Origin: Porticoccaceae bacterium
GTDB taxonomy: Bacteria; Pseudomonadota; Gammaproteobacteria; Pseudomonadales; Porticoccaceae
NCBI GenBank assembly: GCA_029246925.1
Contig: JAQWMF010000039.1
Coordinates: forward strand, 1 to 47,567
Direction: 5' to 3'
Length of the DNA stretch: 47,567 bases
The translations under genes and the position numbers were made by a program. A model generated the notes under the pieces. It made no database searches. It was not told where the DNA came from and worked only from the letters and a program-made list of their open reading frames with translations. This document shows positions 36,428 to 46,036 of this stretch, one piece after another. Within the stretch, counting starts at the first letter, position 1; every line of letters starts with the position of its first letter.

Positions 36428-38647
36428 ATGCCACAAAATGGGCTAATAACGGTTCGTATCGCAGTTCCATCCCCTCTGCGCCGAACATTCGACTATAAAT
36501 TACCTGAACATCTACGTTCAAAGATCGATGATCAAAAACCGTTGCCAGGCATGCGTGTCAAAGTTGAATTTGGTCGTAGATCCCTGATTGGGTTAATTGT
36601 TGCTACTAATCAAGGTAGTGAAATAGCACCAGAAAAACTTAAAGATATCATCGATATTATCGATTCATCCCCTATTGTACCCTCAGCCTTATTTGAATTG
36701 TTTATTTGGGCCGCTAATTACTACCAACACCCTCTAGGGGAAGCACTATTTACCACACTGCCCTCTCTTCTTCGTAAAGGAGAGCCTGCAATACCCGCCT
36801 GTATACCCCACTGGAAATTAACTGAACTGGGATCTAATTTAGAGGCCAAAGTACTTAAGCGAGCACCAAAACAGCAAGCCCTTATAGATTTTATTCAGCA
36901 ACATTCAGACTGTGTAGCGGAATCTGAAATCACTGCATTATTTTCCAGCACTATCCGCAACCAGCTAAAAGAGAAGGGTTTGATTGAGCCTGTGCTTATA
37001 GAGAAAACACCGCCAGCCGCATCAGATGAAATCTTAAAACAGCCGAGCTTACAACTCGACAACCAGCAACAAGTAGCTATGAATGCAATAGATTTGCACA
37101 GTTTTAATAGCTATTTATTAGAGGGAGTAACTGGCAGTGGAAAAACAGAAATTTACCTTCAAGCTATTGAGCAAGCACTGCGATATGAACGTCAGGCTCT
37201 GATACTCATTCCCGAAATAAGCCTGACCCCACAAACCGAAAAACGCTTTCGCAATCGCTTTAATGTACCGATGGTTACCATACACTCGGGCATGACAGAT
37301 AATCAGCGCTTAAACGCATGGTTACAAGCCAAGTCAGGTCAAGCCAAGATCATTCTAGGCACAAGATCAGCTATTTTTACCCCATTTAAAGCGCTCGGTT
37401 TAATTATATTAGATGAGGAACACGATCCTTCTTATAAACAGCAGGATGGATTTCGATATTCAGCGCGGGATTTAGCCGTTATTCGTGCTCAACGAGAAAA
37501 TATTCCGGTTATTTTGGGCTCTGCCACCCCCTCTTTAGAGTCGCTCAACAACAGCAATAAAGGCAGATATCAGCACCTAACATTAGACAAACGAGTAAAT
37601 AGCGCAACAACACCTGATTGGAAACTAGTCGATTTAAAAACTGAATCCATACAATGTGGCATTGCAGATTCAACATTAACCGCTATTAAAAAGACGCTTG
37701 AAGCGCAACAACAGGTATTGGTGTTTCTCAATCGGCGCGGCTTTGCACCTACTCTACTCTGCCATCAATGTGGCTGGACCGCACAATGCCTAAGCTGTGA
37801 TAGCAAACTTACTGTCCACCGCGCGCGCGGTCGATTAATTTGTCATCACTGTGATTATCAGCAACGGCAAATACATCAATGCCCTAGCTGTAAAAGCTCA
37901 GATTTAATAGCAGCTGGCGAGGGAACCGAGCGCAGTGAAGATTTCCTTCAACAACGCTTTTCTGACTACCCTGTTATTCGAGTTGATAGAGACAGTACCA
38001 GAAAAAAAGGGGCGCTAGAGGCATTCTTTGCAACTGCAGATAGCGGCAAAGCCTGTATTCTTGTGGGCACTCAGATACTTGCCAAAGGTCATCATTTTGA
38101 AAATGTTACCCTAGTTGTGATTCTGGATGCCGATAGCGGCCTAATGAGTCCAGATTTTCGCAGCCATGAACGAATGGGACAGTTACTAACCCAAGTGGCA
38201 GGTCGAAGCGGTCGAGGCAAACTCAGTGGACAGGTTATTGTGCAAACCCACCAACCTGAGCACCCAGTATTGGACCAACTATTTAACGAAGGTTATCGTC
38301 AACTAGCCCAAAAACTACTTAATCATCGTCAACTGAGTCTACTGCCCCCTTTTAGAGCCCTTGCGGTTATTCGCGCAGAATCAGCAAACCCACAGTTAGC
38401 CATAGAATTTTTAAGCCTTGCGCGCCGTCTTAGTGAGCAGCATACAACATCAGAACTGGCACTACTGGGGCCGCTACCTGCACTAATGGAAAAACGTTCA
38501 GGGCGTTACCGATTTATACTTCAAATAACCTCAACCAGCAGAGGCAGCCTACAAACATTGCTTACTCAGGTTGCTAGTCCATTAGAAAAAAATACTAAAA
38601 CCAACAAAATTCGCTGGTCTATTGATGTAGATCCACAGGAGCTCTAG
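36428..38647 (+). CDS. priA: primosomal replication helicase PriA
   Basis: PriA restarts stalled replication forks as a 3'-5' DNA helicase. The 739-aa product has an N-terminal DNA-binding domain (RIAVPSPLRRTFDYKLPEHL), Walker A GVTGSGKTEIY (near residue 236) and a Walker B DEEHD box (near 333). The zinc-binding cysteine cluster CHQCGWTAQCLSCDS ... CHHC ... CPSC is near 440-490. The helicase C-terminal motifs QVAGRSGRG follow near 595. Length and motif order are typical. Confidence 0.97.
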   Translation: MPQNGLITVRIAVPSPLRRTFDYKLPEHLRSKIDDQKPLPGMRVKVEFGRRSLIGLIVATNQGSEIAPEKLKDIIDIIDSSPIVPSALFELFIWAANYYQHPLGEALFTTLPSLLRKGEPAIPACIPHWKLTELGSNLEAKVLKRAPKQQALIDFIQQHSDCVAESEITALFSSTIRNQLKEKGLIEPVLIEKTPPAASDEILKQPSLQLDNQQQVAMNAIDLHSFNSYLLEGVTGSGKTEIYLQAIEQALRYERQALILIPEISLTPQTEKRFRNRFNVPMVTIHSGMTDNQRLNAWLQAKSGQAKIILGTRSAIFTPFKALGLIILDEEHDPSYKQQDGFRYSARDLAVIRAQRENIPVILGSATPSLESLNNSNKGRYQHLTLDKRVNSATTPDWKLVDLKTESIQCGIADSTLTAIKKTLEAQQQVLVFLNRRGFAPTLLCHQCGWTAQCLSCDSKLTVHRARGRLICHHCDYQQRQIHQCPSCKSSDLIAAGEGTERSEDFLQQRFSDYPVIRVDRDSTRKKGALEAFFATADSGKACILVGTQILAKGHHFENVTLVVILDADSGLMSPDFRSHERMGQLLTQVAGRSGRGKLSGQVIVQTHQPEHPVLDQLFNEGYRQLAQKLLNHRQLSLLPPFRALAVIRAESANPQLAIEFLSLARRLSEQHTTSELALLGPLPALMEKRSGRYRFILQITSTSRGSLQTLLTQVASPLEKNTKTNKIRWSIDVDPQEL

Positions 38648-38731
38648 TAAATTCCATAAACTGTTCAGTTTACTTTGCTTACTACAGCCTTTTTCACCTA
38701 CAATTCGGTTTAACAATAGGTATAGGCAGTT

Positions 38732-39253
38732 ATGGCACAAAATTATCACAAGAAATCCAGCTCAGCTACCAAGCGTCAAAATGGACAGCGCAGTGGTGGC
38801 TTTCCAGTTTTTCTTTCAGGTTTTGTGCTCGGCATAATAGCCTGCCAATTACTGCCCTATTTATTAAAAGCAGAAAATACAAAATCTGGCTCTGATAATC
38901 ATGGCACCGAAGTCGAAGCTCCAGCAGCCCCTGATTTCCAATTTCCCAATTTACTAAAAGGCGAAGAAATTAATATTCCTCGCACTGACAATAATCCCAG
39001 TAAAAACACCAATGCCAGTTATTTACTTCAAGTGGGATCATTTAAAAATAAAGACGATGCTGAGCGCTTGCGAATTAAACTCTTGCTACTGAATTTACCC
39101 GTTTTCACTGAGGCCTTTAAAACCTCGTCAGGGAGCAAGTTACATCGTGTTTTGGCAGGACCTTTTGGCAACAGCAAAGAAAGCAGTATGGCTAGAAGGA
39201 AGCTAATGGAAAACGATTTAGATTCACTGCTGTTAAAACGAAACAACAATTAA
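38732..39253 (+). CDS. SPOR-domain protein, FtsN-like
   Basis: This 173-aa single-pass inner-membrane protein has a basic cytoplasmic start, a TM helix near residues 26-46 (FPVFLSGFVLGIIACQLLPYL), a Pro/Ala-rich periplasmic linker and a C-terminal SPOR domain (about 95-170, YLLQVGSFKNKDDAERLRIK, HRVLAGPFGNSKES). SPOR domains bind denuded peptidoglycan at division septa. A gene of this kind lies downstream of priA-argS in Pseudomonas; here argS is absent and the gene follows priA directly. It ends in an inverted repeat shared with the convergent CoA-transferase gene. Confidence 0.88.
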   Translation: MAQNYHKKSSSATKRQNGQRSGGFPVFLSGFVLGIIACQLLPYLLKAENTKSGSDNHGTEVEAPAAPDFQFPNLLKGEEINIPRTDNNPSKNTNASYLLQVGSFKNKDDAERLRIKLLLLNLPVFTEAFKTSSGSKLHRVLAGPFGNSKESSMARRKLMENDLDSLLLKRNNN

Positions 39254-39269
39254 TGGCACCGCCATTAAT
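39249..39269. terminator. inverted repeat spanning both convergent stop codons
   Basis: ATTAATGGC-ACC-GCCATTAAT is a perfect 9-bp inverted repeat. It contains the TAA of the SPOR gene (plus) and the TAA of the CoA-transferase gene (minus). It has no proper T-run, so its terminator role is only likely. Confidence 0.5.
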
Positions 39270-40476
39270 AATCTGTAATAACACCGCTTTTCTTTAGCTT
39301 AGTTATTTGCTCAGTATTTAGCCCCAGACCCGTCAATACCTCATCCGTATGGGCCCCCAATTCAGGCCCAGCCCAATCAGTACCTCCCGGGGTTTCTTCA
39401 AGCTTAGGCAATATTGCAGGAATCTTTAGTGGCTCACCATTAATCTCTACCTGCTCAAATAATCCTCGCTCATTAAAGTGACGGTCGTTCATCATATCTT
39501 CAGCGCTGTATACAGGCCCACAGGGAATTCGCTGCGCCTCTAAAATAGCTAATGCATCCTCAAGCTTATATTTGGCACACCAAGCCTTTAAAACCGCATC
39601 TATTTCAGCCTCATGACGCACTCTGTCGGCATTAGTAGCATAGTCTTGATTAACCGCCATATCATCGCGACCCACGGCTTGCATCAAACGAGTAAAAATT
39701 GAATCACCATTACCCCCAATCACTAAGAATTTACCGTCTTTACATTTATACGTATTGGTCGGGACAATGCCAGTAACCGTTGTGCCTGAGGGCTGTCGAA
39801 TAATATCAGCACCATGATATTCAGGAATCACTGCTTCAAGAAGATTAAACATAGATTCATAAAGGGCGACATCCACCACCTGCCCCTCAGTCGACTGATC
39901 CCCAACCTTTTCATCGCGCGCTCTTAAAGCCATCATAATACCAATCACGGCATGTAACCCAGATACACTATCTCCCAGACTAAGATTGGGCCTAACAGGG
40001 ACTTCATCTGGGTAGCCATTCAAATATCTAAAACCACTGATGCCCTCACAGGCAGAGGCAAATCCGGGTTTTTTAGCATAGGGGCCAGTTTGCCCATAAC
40101 CGGAAATTCTGGCATAGATAAGACGCGGATTTTCTTGCCTAAGACTCTCAGGGTCAAGCCCCCAGTTCTCCATAACTCCGGGACGGAAATTTTCAATCAC
40201 AATATCGGCACCCACCAATAACTGCCTGACAAGATCGCGCCCCTCTGGCGTCTTCAAATCCACCGAAATACACTTCTTATTGCGCGCCAAGCTTCGCCAC
40301 CATAATGAGGTACCATCTTTTACTTCGCGCCAGTTACGAATTGGATCGCCACCCGGCGGCTCTACCTTAATAACCTCAGCCCCAAAATAACCCAGCATAC
40401 AGCCGGCAAAGGGGCCAGCCAGAAGCTGACCCAACTCAATAACTCGCAGACCCTGTAGTGGTTTATGCATTTGCAT
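39265..40476 (-). CDS. CaiB/BaiF-family CoA-transferase
   Basis: This is a 403-aa class III CoA-transferase. It starts GLRVIELGQLLAGPFAGCML and continues with GAEVIKVEPPGGDPIR, VIENFRPGVMENWGL, ISGYGQTGPYAKKPGF and SLGDSVSGLHAVIG, where GD holds the catalytic Asp that forms the acyl-anhydride intermediate. The family moves CoA between carboxylic acids; neighbours give no hint of the substrate. It stands alone between convergent and divergent neighbours. Confidence 0.9.
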   Translation of the reverse strand: MQMHKPLQGLRVIELGQLLAGPFAGCMLGYFGAEVIKVEPPGGDPIRNWREVKDGTSLWWRSLARNKKCISVDLKTPEGRDLVRQLLVGADIVIENFRPGVMENWGLDPESLRQENPRLIYARISGYGQTGPYAKKPGFASACEGISGFRYLNGYPDEVPVRPNLSLGDSVSGLHAVIGIMMALRARDEKVGDQSTEGQVVDVALYESMFNLLEAVIPEYHGADIIRQPSGTTVTGIVPTNTYKCKDGKFLVIGGNGDSIFTRLMQAVGRDDMAVNQDYATNADRVRHEAEIDAVLKAWCAKYKLEDALAILEAQRIPCGPVYSAEDMMNDRHFNERGLFEQVEINGEPLKIPAILPKLEETPGGTDWAGPELGAHTDEVLTGLGLNTEQITKLKKSGVITDY

Positions 40477-40584
40477 TAATGCCTATATAATGAAAATATA
40501 CCCAATTCTAGCATCGATTTGATATTACACTCTTTAGTATAAAAAAATTTAGCTGATAATTATCAAGGAGCACCAAGAGATAAA

Positions 40585-41349
40585 ATGAAGCCGCTAAATC
40601 AAAAGTATAAGAGCCTCTGCCTCTCTAACAGCGTACAAAAACTGCGCCGTCAACAATGTATAATTTTTACCGTGCTTCTTCTTTCAGCTGTAAGCTACAG
40701 CTGGATACAGTTTCTGTATTCATCTGAAAAAAAATGGGACGAGGGTATCATTCAGCTCCCCAATACCGAGAAACTACAACTGTATATCGATGAAAAAATA
40801 ACCTCAAAATATACAATAGATCAGCCATTAAATAATGACTTAGACGACATTATTGATGATCAGGCCATGCAATTAAAACTCTCTGGATTAACCAAAAATG
40901 TCACTCTATCAAGAGAGCCAAATGACCAAGAATTGAATGACTTTTACACCCAATACAAAGAACAGTACAGGGAATCCTCTACTTTCCACTTTACCCAGTA
41001 TCTTGTTTCAAACATTCAGTATGGCGGGCAGGCTATGAATATAGCCCAAAAGATACTCGACACACCACCAGCCAATAGAGATAAGCCCTCAAAATTAATT
41101 AACCTAAATACAGTGCAAGTTGATCAACTCTATGGGGTGGGATTTAGTAAAAAATTATTAAATAAAGTTAATCAGGAAAGAATATCTCTTCCCTGCTGGA
41201 CAGGGCCCATCACATCAAAAGTTGGCGCCCATTTAATATGCTTTAAAAAAGTAAGTATTGGCGCTATACCAGAAATGGCATCTATCAAGCCCCAGCTAGT
41301 CAATCACTGGCGCTATGAAACAGCCAAAAAAGACACAATGCGCCAGTAA
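40585..41349 (+). CDS. parvulin-like peptidyl-prolyl isomerase, membrane-anchored
   Basis: This 254-aa protein has an N-terminal membrane helix (about 25-45, CIIFTVLLLSAVSYSWIQFL) and a periplasmic part. The region from about residue 110 follows the PpiC/parvulin pattern: NDQELNDFYTQYKEQYRES, FHFTQYLVS, GPITSKVGAHLICFKKVSIG, IKPQLVNHWRYETAKK. The isomerase domain looks divergent, so it may be a chaperone rather than an active isomerase. It is convergent with trpA (17-bp gap). Confidence 0.65.
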   Translation: MKPLNQKYKSLCLSNSVQKLRRQQCIIFTVLLLSAVSYSWIQFLYSSEKKWDEGIIQLPNTEKLQLYIDEKITSKYTIDQPLNNDLDDIIDDQAMQLKLSGLTKNVTLSREPNDQELNDFYTQYKEQYRESSTFHFTQYLVSNIQYGGQAMNIAQKILDTPPANRDKPSKLINLNTVQVDQLYGVGFSKKLLNKVNQERISLPCWTGPITSKVGAHLICFKKVSIGAIPEMASIKPQLVNHWRYETAKKDTMRQ

Positions 41350-41366
41350 AAGGATTAATAGTCCGC

Positions 41367-42134
41367 TTAGGCCATCAACTCTTTAAAGAAGCCTCGAAGA
41401 CCCTCAGAGCCAGACTGCTCCCATATTTTAAGGGCCGCAGTTCCAACAATAGCCATATCCGCATGGCCCCGCAAAAAATCCATATCCTGCTTACTGCTAA
41501 CACCAAAACCAACACCAATAGGAACATCAGTGTGCTGTCGACAACGTTCAATCAACGCCACCACATCATCGCCCATATTGGTTTTAGAGCCTGTTACCCC
41601 TTTTCTAGCCACAGCATATACCATGCCTCGACTTGCAGCGCCTAACTGTGCCAAACGCTTATCACTAGACGTAGGCGTCATAAGTATAATTGGCTCAATT
41701 CCCGCTTCAGCGGCAAGCTTGTGCAAACTGCCCGCTTCCTCAATAGGTAAATCAGGAAGAATAAAACCCACACCACCAGCCGCTTTAAGACGCTCGACAA
41801 AAACCTCTTCGCCCATTTTAAACGCCGTGTTGTAGTAACCCATCATCAGTACTTTAAAAGGGAAGCGCGCACTGACTTCTGCCATTAGCTCAAAACACTG
41901 ATCAACCGTAGTACCGGCTTTTAATGACTGCTCATTGGCATGAACAAACAGCGGGCCATCAGCACTGGGTTCAGAAAATGGAAACTGTAGCTCGACTATA
42001 TCAACACCAGCCTCTGCCATAATTTCCAGCTCTTGCATATTCTCTTCAAACGAGGGATAGCCACAAACCACATGGGCCATCACCAACAAATCTTTCTGCT
42101 GTTTACGCTCGGCAATAAAAGCTTGCAAACCCAT
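41367..42134 (-). CDS. trpA: tryptophan synthase alpha chain
   Basis: TrpA cleaves indole-3-glycerol phosphate to indole and glyceraldehyde-3-phosphate. The 255-aa TIM barrel keeps the catalytic Glu (VDIVELQFPFSEPSADGP, compared with the usual ELGIPFSDPLADGP) and Asp in SADGP. It also has YYNTAF and GVGFGVSSKQD. It is somewhat shorter than the typical 268 aa and its motifs deviate from the common gammaproteobacterial form. The ATG overlaps the trpB stop by one base (TAATG). Confidence 0.93.
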   Translation of the reverse strand: MGLQAFIAERKQQKDLLVMAHVVCGYPSFEENMQELEIMAEAGVDIVELQFPFSEPSADGPLFVHANEQSLKAGTTVDQCFELMAEVSARFPFKVLMMGYYNTAFKMGEEVFVERLKAAGGVGFILPDLPIEEAGSLHKLAAEAGIEPIILMTPTSSDKRLAQLGAASRGMVYAVARKGVTGSKTNMGDDVVALIERCRQHTDVPIGVGFGVSSKQDMDFLRGHADMAIVGTAALKIWEQSGSEGLRGFFKELMA

Positions 42135-43393
42135 TATTTTTTCTCCGCCCGATACTGATCCGCTTTACCGCCAATAAATGACTTCCATTTAGCATCATCA
42201 AGCGCATCTGCAATAGTAAAAATATCCTTATCACCGCGGCCCGACATATTAACCAAAATAATCTCATCCTTTTTCATAGTCGCCGCTTCTTTTAGTGCCA
42301 CTACAAAACCATGGGTACTCTCCAGCGCTGGAATCAAACCCTCAGTACGCATGGTCAATCTCAGTGTTTCTTTAACCTCTGCATCCGTAGCCGCCTCAAA
42401 ACGCGCCTTACCCTGATCATGGAGATGAGCAAAAATCGGATTGACACCTATATAATCCAAACCAGCCGCTACCGAATGGGTCTTGTTCATATTACCCTCA
42501 TCATTCTGCAGGAAATAGGTCTTGTACCCCTGAGCAACACCTACAGAAGCATCATCATAAGCAAGGCGTGCCGAGTGCATATAAGAGCCAATACCCTCAC
42601 CACCTGCTTCACAACCCACCAACTCAACATCGGCCTCGTCGATAAATCCCTGAAATAGCCCCATAGCATTAGAACCACCGCCAACGCAGGCATAGACTCG
42701 ATCAGGCAAACGACCCGCCTGCTTAACAATCTGCTCGCGCGCCTCAAGACCTATCACTGACTGAAACCAACTGACCATCTCTGGAAATGGATGCGGACCA
42801 CAGGCAGTGCCCAAAATATAATGGGTATCCGCCATATTGGTCACCCAATCGCGCATACATTCATTAACCGCATCTTTTAGGGTTTTCTGACCATCCTCTA
42901 CCGCAATCACCTCAGCGCCAAGATTTTCCATCCAAAACACATTAGGGCGCTGGCGGGCAACATCCACTGCACCCATATAAATCTTACAATCAAAGCCGAA
43001 CTTAGCCGCCATAGTCGCCGTGGCGAATCCATGTTGACCCGCGCCCGTCTCAGCAATAACTCGCGTCTTACCCAATCTCTGAGTCAACAACCCCTGACCC
43101 ATCACATTATTCACCTTATGAGATCCAGTGTGATTGAGATCTTCACGCTTAACATAAATCTGCGCACCGCCCAACTCGCGAGATAAATTCTCCAGATAGG
43201 TAACGGGCGTTGGACGACCAGAATAAGACTGCAACAGCGCCATATAATCCTGCCAAAATTTTGGGTCAGCCTTACATTCTCGAAAGCACTCTAGAAGCTC
43301 CTCGATCGTTGCATGTAAAATTTCGGGAAGAAAAACGCCACCATATTCCCCATAGTAGCCTTCACGGCCATCGGAGAAATCAAAAATATCCAT
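42134..43393 (-). CDS. trpB: tryptophan synthase beta chain
   Basis: TrpB is the PLP enzyme joining indole and serine. The 419-aa product has the PLP lysine in HTGSHKVNN (near residue 85), GAGQHGFATATMAAKFG, CVGGGSNAMGLF (phosphate loop, near 235) and CEAGGEGIGS. ATG 43393 is preferred over a longer frame to 43417 because GAGG lies at good spacing and the family begins near this point. No trpF or other trp gene is nearby. Confidence 0.95.
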   Translation of the reverse strand: MDIFDFSDGREGYYGEYGGVFLPEILHATIEELLECFRECKADPKFWQDYMALLQSYSGRPTPVTYLENLSRELGGAQIYVKREDLNHTGSHKVNNVMGQGLLTQRLGKTRVIAETGAGQHGFATATMAAKFGFDCKIYMGAVDVARQRPNVFWMENLGAEVIAVEDGQKTLKDAVNECMRDWVTNMADTHYILGTACGPHPFPEMVSWFQSVIGLEAREQIVKQAGRLPDRVYACVGGGSNAMGLFQGFIDEADVELVGCEAGGEGIGSYMHSARLAYDDASVGVAQGYKTYFLQNDEGNMNKTHSVAAGLDYIGVNPIFAHLHDQGKARFEAATDAEVKETLRLTMRTEGLIPALESTHGFVVALKEAATMKKDEIILVNMSGRGDKDIFTIADALDDAKWKSFIGGKADQYRAEKK

Positions 43394-43559
43394 GAAAATC
43401 CTCAATTGTGCGCACAAAGCATTATTTTTTAAGCCCCTGCGCCATAGAAATTGTATAAAGCTTATTTTATCGAGTTAGCAACAGCGAGACAACTTAACTG
43501 TCTAACAATATGTGTTTACAAAATATATTATGCCTCCGCACACCACAACCATGACCAAC

Positions 43560-43625
43560 TTATACACATTGGTCAATATTTATTCAGACCCCCTGTTGTT
43601 ACTGCATTTGTGAATTTTATCCACA
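43560..43625 (+). promoter_or_regulatory. two DnaA boxes upstream of nrdJa
   Basis: TTATACACA (43560-43568) and TTATCCACA (43617-43625), both in the same orientation, match TTATNCACA. They are 57 bp apart and 220-290 bp upstream of nrdJa. DnaA control of ribonucleotide reductase genes is known for E. coli nrdAB. Confidence 0.65.
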
Positions 43626-43674
43626 TATTTTTCAACAGCTTACCAACCAGATATTGGAATATTTTTCAAAGAAA

Positions 43675-43726
43675 ACACAACATATAGTGGAATAGTGCTT
43701 GCAACACACAAAATGTTGGATAAACT
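43675..43726 (+). promoter_or_regulatory. NrdR boxes and promoter of nrdJa
   Basis: Two NrdR-like boxes start at 43675 (ACACAACATATAGTGG, 14 of 16 to consensus ACACWATATWTWGTGT) and 43706 (ACACAAAATGTTGGAT, 12 of 16). The start-to-start distance is 31 bp, the usual three-turn spacing. A promoter-like TTGCAA (43699-43704) and TAAACT (43721-43726), with a 16-bp spacer, overlaps the second box, so NrdR binding should block polymerase. Confidence 0.7.
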
Positions 43727-43845
43727 CTACCTATAAATAACAACACTATTTACTCGGACAGCTAATTAAAGTGATACGGCAAATTCGACAAAAAAGTAGC
43801 TGTATAAAATTTGCCGTCTGCTAAGGACAAACAAAAGGGCCAGTG

Positions 43846-45996
43846 ATGAGCGCAACCAAATTAAAAACAGTAAAGCCAAGCAAATCATTTGATGATATCC
43901 AGTTTCAAGAAGCGTCATTGGATATTTGGGATAAAAAATACCGACTAAAGGATAAGCAAGATAATCCTGTCGACAAAGATATCCAACAAACCTATGACCG
44001 AGTTGCCAAGGCACTATCTGATGTAGAATCCAAAGCCAAGCGTAAAGAATGGCATGAAAAATTTGTTTGGGCATTACAAAATGGTGCCATACCCGCTGGG
44101 CGAATCATTTCTAATGCTGGCGCGCAAGCCTACAAACCTGCGACCTCAACCATCAACTGCACAGTGTCTGGCATCGTTCCTGACTCCATGTCAGGCATTC
44201 TTGAGCGCAACCTAGAGGCCGGCCTGACCTTAAAAGCTGGTTGCGGAATTGGCTATGAATTCTCTACTCTGCGCCCAAAGGGTGCCTATGTTTCTGGTGC
44301 TGGTGCCTACACCTCAGGTCCATTGTCGTTTATGGATATCTACGACAAGATGTGTTTCACCGTATCCTCTGCTGGCGGTCGACGAGGCGCTCAAATGGCA
44401 ACATTTGATGTAAGCCATCCTGATGTATTCGACTTCGTAAAAGCCAAACGAGAAGACGGTCGTCTACGTCAGTTCAATCTATCACTGCTTATTACCGAAG
44501 AGTTTATTCAAGCCGTTCGCAATGATGGTAACTGGAATCTTACATTCCCTATTAGCGCAAAAGAAGTTGATGCAGACCTTAACCTAGAAGGGAATGATAT
44601 TGTATGGAAACCATTCCCAACAACGGACGGCTATGTCACCAATGATCAGGGGCTAGTGGCTTGCCGGATTTATGAAACAATTCGCGCACAAAAGCTATGG
44701 AATGCCATTATGTCATCCACTTATGACTTTGCAGAACCAGGCTTTATCCTTATCGATCAGGTCAACAAAAACAATAACAACTGGTACTGTGAAGATATTC
44801 GAGCCACTAACCCCTGCGGTGAGCAACCTCTTCCACCCTATGGAAGCTGCCTTTTAGGCTCAGTTAACCTTACCAAGTTTGTACGCAATCCATTTACCTC
44901 AAAAGCTTCATTTGATTGGGAGCAATACGCCGAAGTAGTTAAAGTCTTCACTCGTATGCTAGACAACGTAGTAGAAATCAACGGTCTACCACTTAAAGGC
45001 CAAAGAGACGAAATTCAATACAAGCGTCGTCACGGCATGGGCTTCCTTGGCTTGGGCTCGGCTATCACTATGCTTTGCATGAAGTATGGTGACAAAAACT
45101 CCGTAGACTTCACCGAAAAAGTTGCACAAGAAATGGCAGTTTCCGGCTTAGAGAGCGGTCTTGATCTGGCTCGAGAAAAAGGGCCAGCACCGATTATGGA
45201 CGATGAATTTGAAGTAACCGCAAATATGCTATTTAAACAGCCAGAGTTGGCAAAAGACGGCATTAAATTGGGCGACAAGCTCAAAGGTAAGGTTCTGATG
45301 GGTAAATACAGCCGCTATATGCAAAATATTGCAAAAGTAGCGCCTGAATTGACTGATGCCCTAATCGAAGAAGGTTGCAGATTTAGCCACCACAGCTCAA
45401 TTGCACCTACAGGCACCATTTCGCTGTCTCTGGCCAATAACGTTAGCAATGGTATTGAACCCAGTTTCGCTCACCACTACTCGCGCAACGTAATACGTGA
45501 AGGTAAAAAATCTAAAGAGAAAATCGACGTATTCTCCTATGAGCTTCTGGCTTATCGTACACTCATTAACGAAAAAGCCATGCCATTTGGCACATCCGAA
45601 GATGAACTATTACCAGACTATTTTGTAAGTTCTGAGACTATCAAGCCAAAAGCGCACGTAGATATTCAAGCCGCCGCGCAAAAATGGGTAGATTCATCAA
45701 TTTCAAAAACCATTAATGTACCCACTGAATGCGAATACAACGACTTTAAAGATATTTATCTGTATGCCGCAGAAAAAGGACTGAAAGGCTGTACCACTTT
45801 CCGTTTTAATCCAGAGGCCTTCCAAGGTGTTCTCGTTAAAGAAAGTGATCTAGAAAACACCGTTTACAGCTTCACCCTAGAAGATGGCTCAACCGTTGAA
45901 TACAAAGGAAACGAAGAGATTGAATATGATGGCGAGACCCACACCGCCGCCAATCTATTCGACGCACTTAAAGAAGGTTACTACGGGAAGTTCTAA
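43846..45996 (+). CDS. nrdJa: class II ribonucleotide reductase, catalytic subunit (adenosylcobalamin-dependent)
   Basis: This is a 716-aa class II enzyme that makes deoxyribonucleotides with adenosylcobalamin, independent of oxygen. It has STINCTVSG (one Cys of the redox pair), KAGCGIGYEFSTLRP, NPCGEQPLPPYGSCLLGS (thiyl-radical Cys and catalytic Glu, near residue 325) and PTGTISLSLANNVSNGIEP. It lacks a C-terminal CxxC tail, which is supplied by the next gene, as in the split NrdJa/NrdJb of Pseudomonas. ATG 43846 has AGGG about 8 nt upstream; a GTG one codon earlier is less likely. Confidence 0.93.
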   Translation: MSATKLKTVKPSKSFDDIQFQEASLDIWDKKYRLKDKQDNPVDKDIQQTYDRVAKALSDVESKAKRKEWHEKFVWALQNGAIPAGRIISNAGAQAYKPATSTINCTVSGIVPDSMSGILERNLEAGLTLKAGCGIGYEFSTLRPKGAYVSGAGAYTSGPLSFMDIYDKMCFTVSSAGGRRGAQMATFDVSHPDVFDFVKAKREDGRLRQFNLSLLITEEFIQAVRNDGNWNLTFPISAKEVDADLNLEGNDIVWKPFPTTDGYVTNDQGLVACRIYETIRAQKLWNAIMSSTYDFAEPGFILIDQVNKNNNNWYCEDIRATNPCGEQPLPPYGSCLLGSVNLTKFVRNPFTSKASFDWEQYAEVVKVFTRMLDNVVEINGLPLKGQRDEIQYKRRHGMGFLGLGSAITMLCMKYGDKNSVDFTEKVAQEMAVSGLESGLDLAREKGPAPIMDDEFEVTANMLFKQPELAKDGIKLGDKLKGKVLMGKYSRYMQNIAKVAPELTDALIEEGCRFSHHSSIAPTGTISLSLANNVSNGIEPSFAHHYSRNVIREGKKSKEKIDVFSYELLAYRTLINEKAMPFGTSEDELLPDYFVSSETIKPKAHVDIQAAAQKWVDSSISKTINVPTECEYNDFKDIYLYAAEKGLKGCTTFRFNPEAFQGVLVKESDLENTVYSFTLEDGSTVEYKGNEEIEYDGETHTAANLFDALKEGYYGKF

Positions 45997-46036
45997 ACAG
46001 TTCGTAGCACCACAAAGGACAGAAAAGAGGATAAAC

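Larger units (their letters stand above)
43394..43845. other. intergenic region between trpB and nrdJa
   Basis: No gene is present in these 452 bp. It holds the trpB leader on the left and the nrdJa control region on the right (DnaA and NrdR boxes listed separately). No cobalamin riboswitch-like structure is obvious. No other repeats were seen. Confidence 0.6.

Noticed and set aside
43560-43625. DnaA boxes as a possible replication origin
   Set aside because: There are only two boxes, no cluster or AT-rich unwinding repeats, and no dnaA/dnaN/gyrB or mnmG context; a promoter role fits better.
45884-46036. Upstream extension of nrdJb overlapping nrdJa
   Set aside because: The overlap is out of frame with nrdJa, and a good ribosome site supports ATG 46037.
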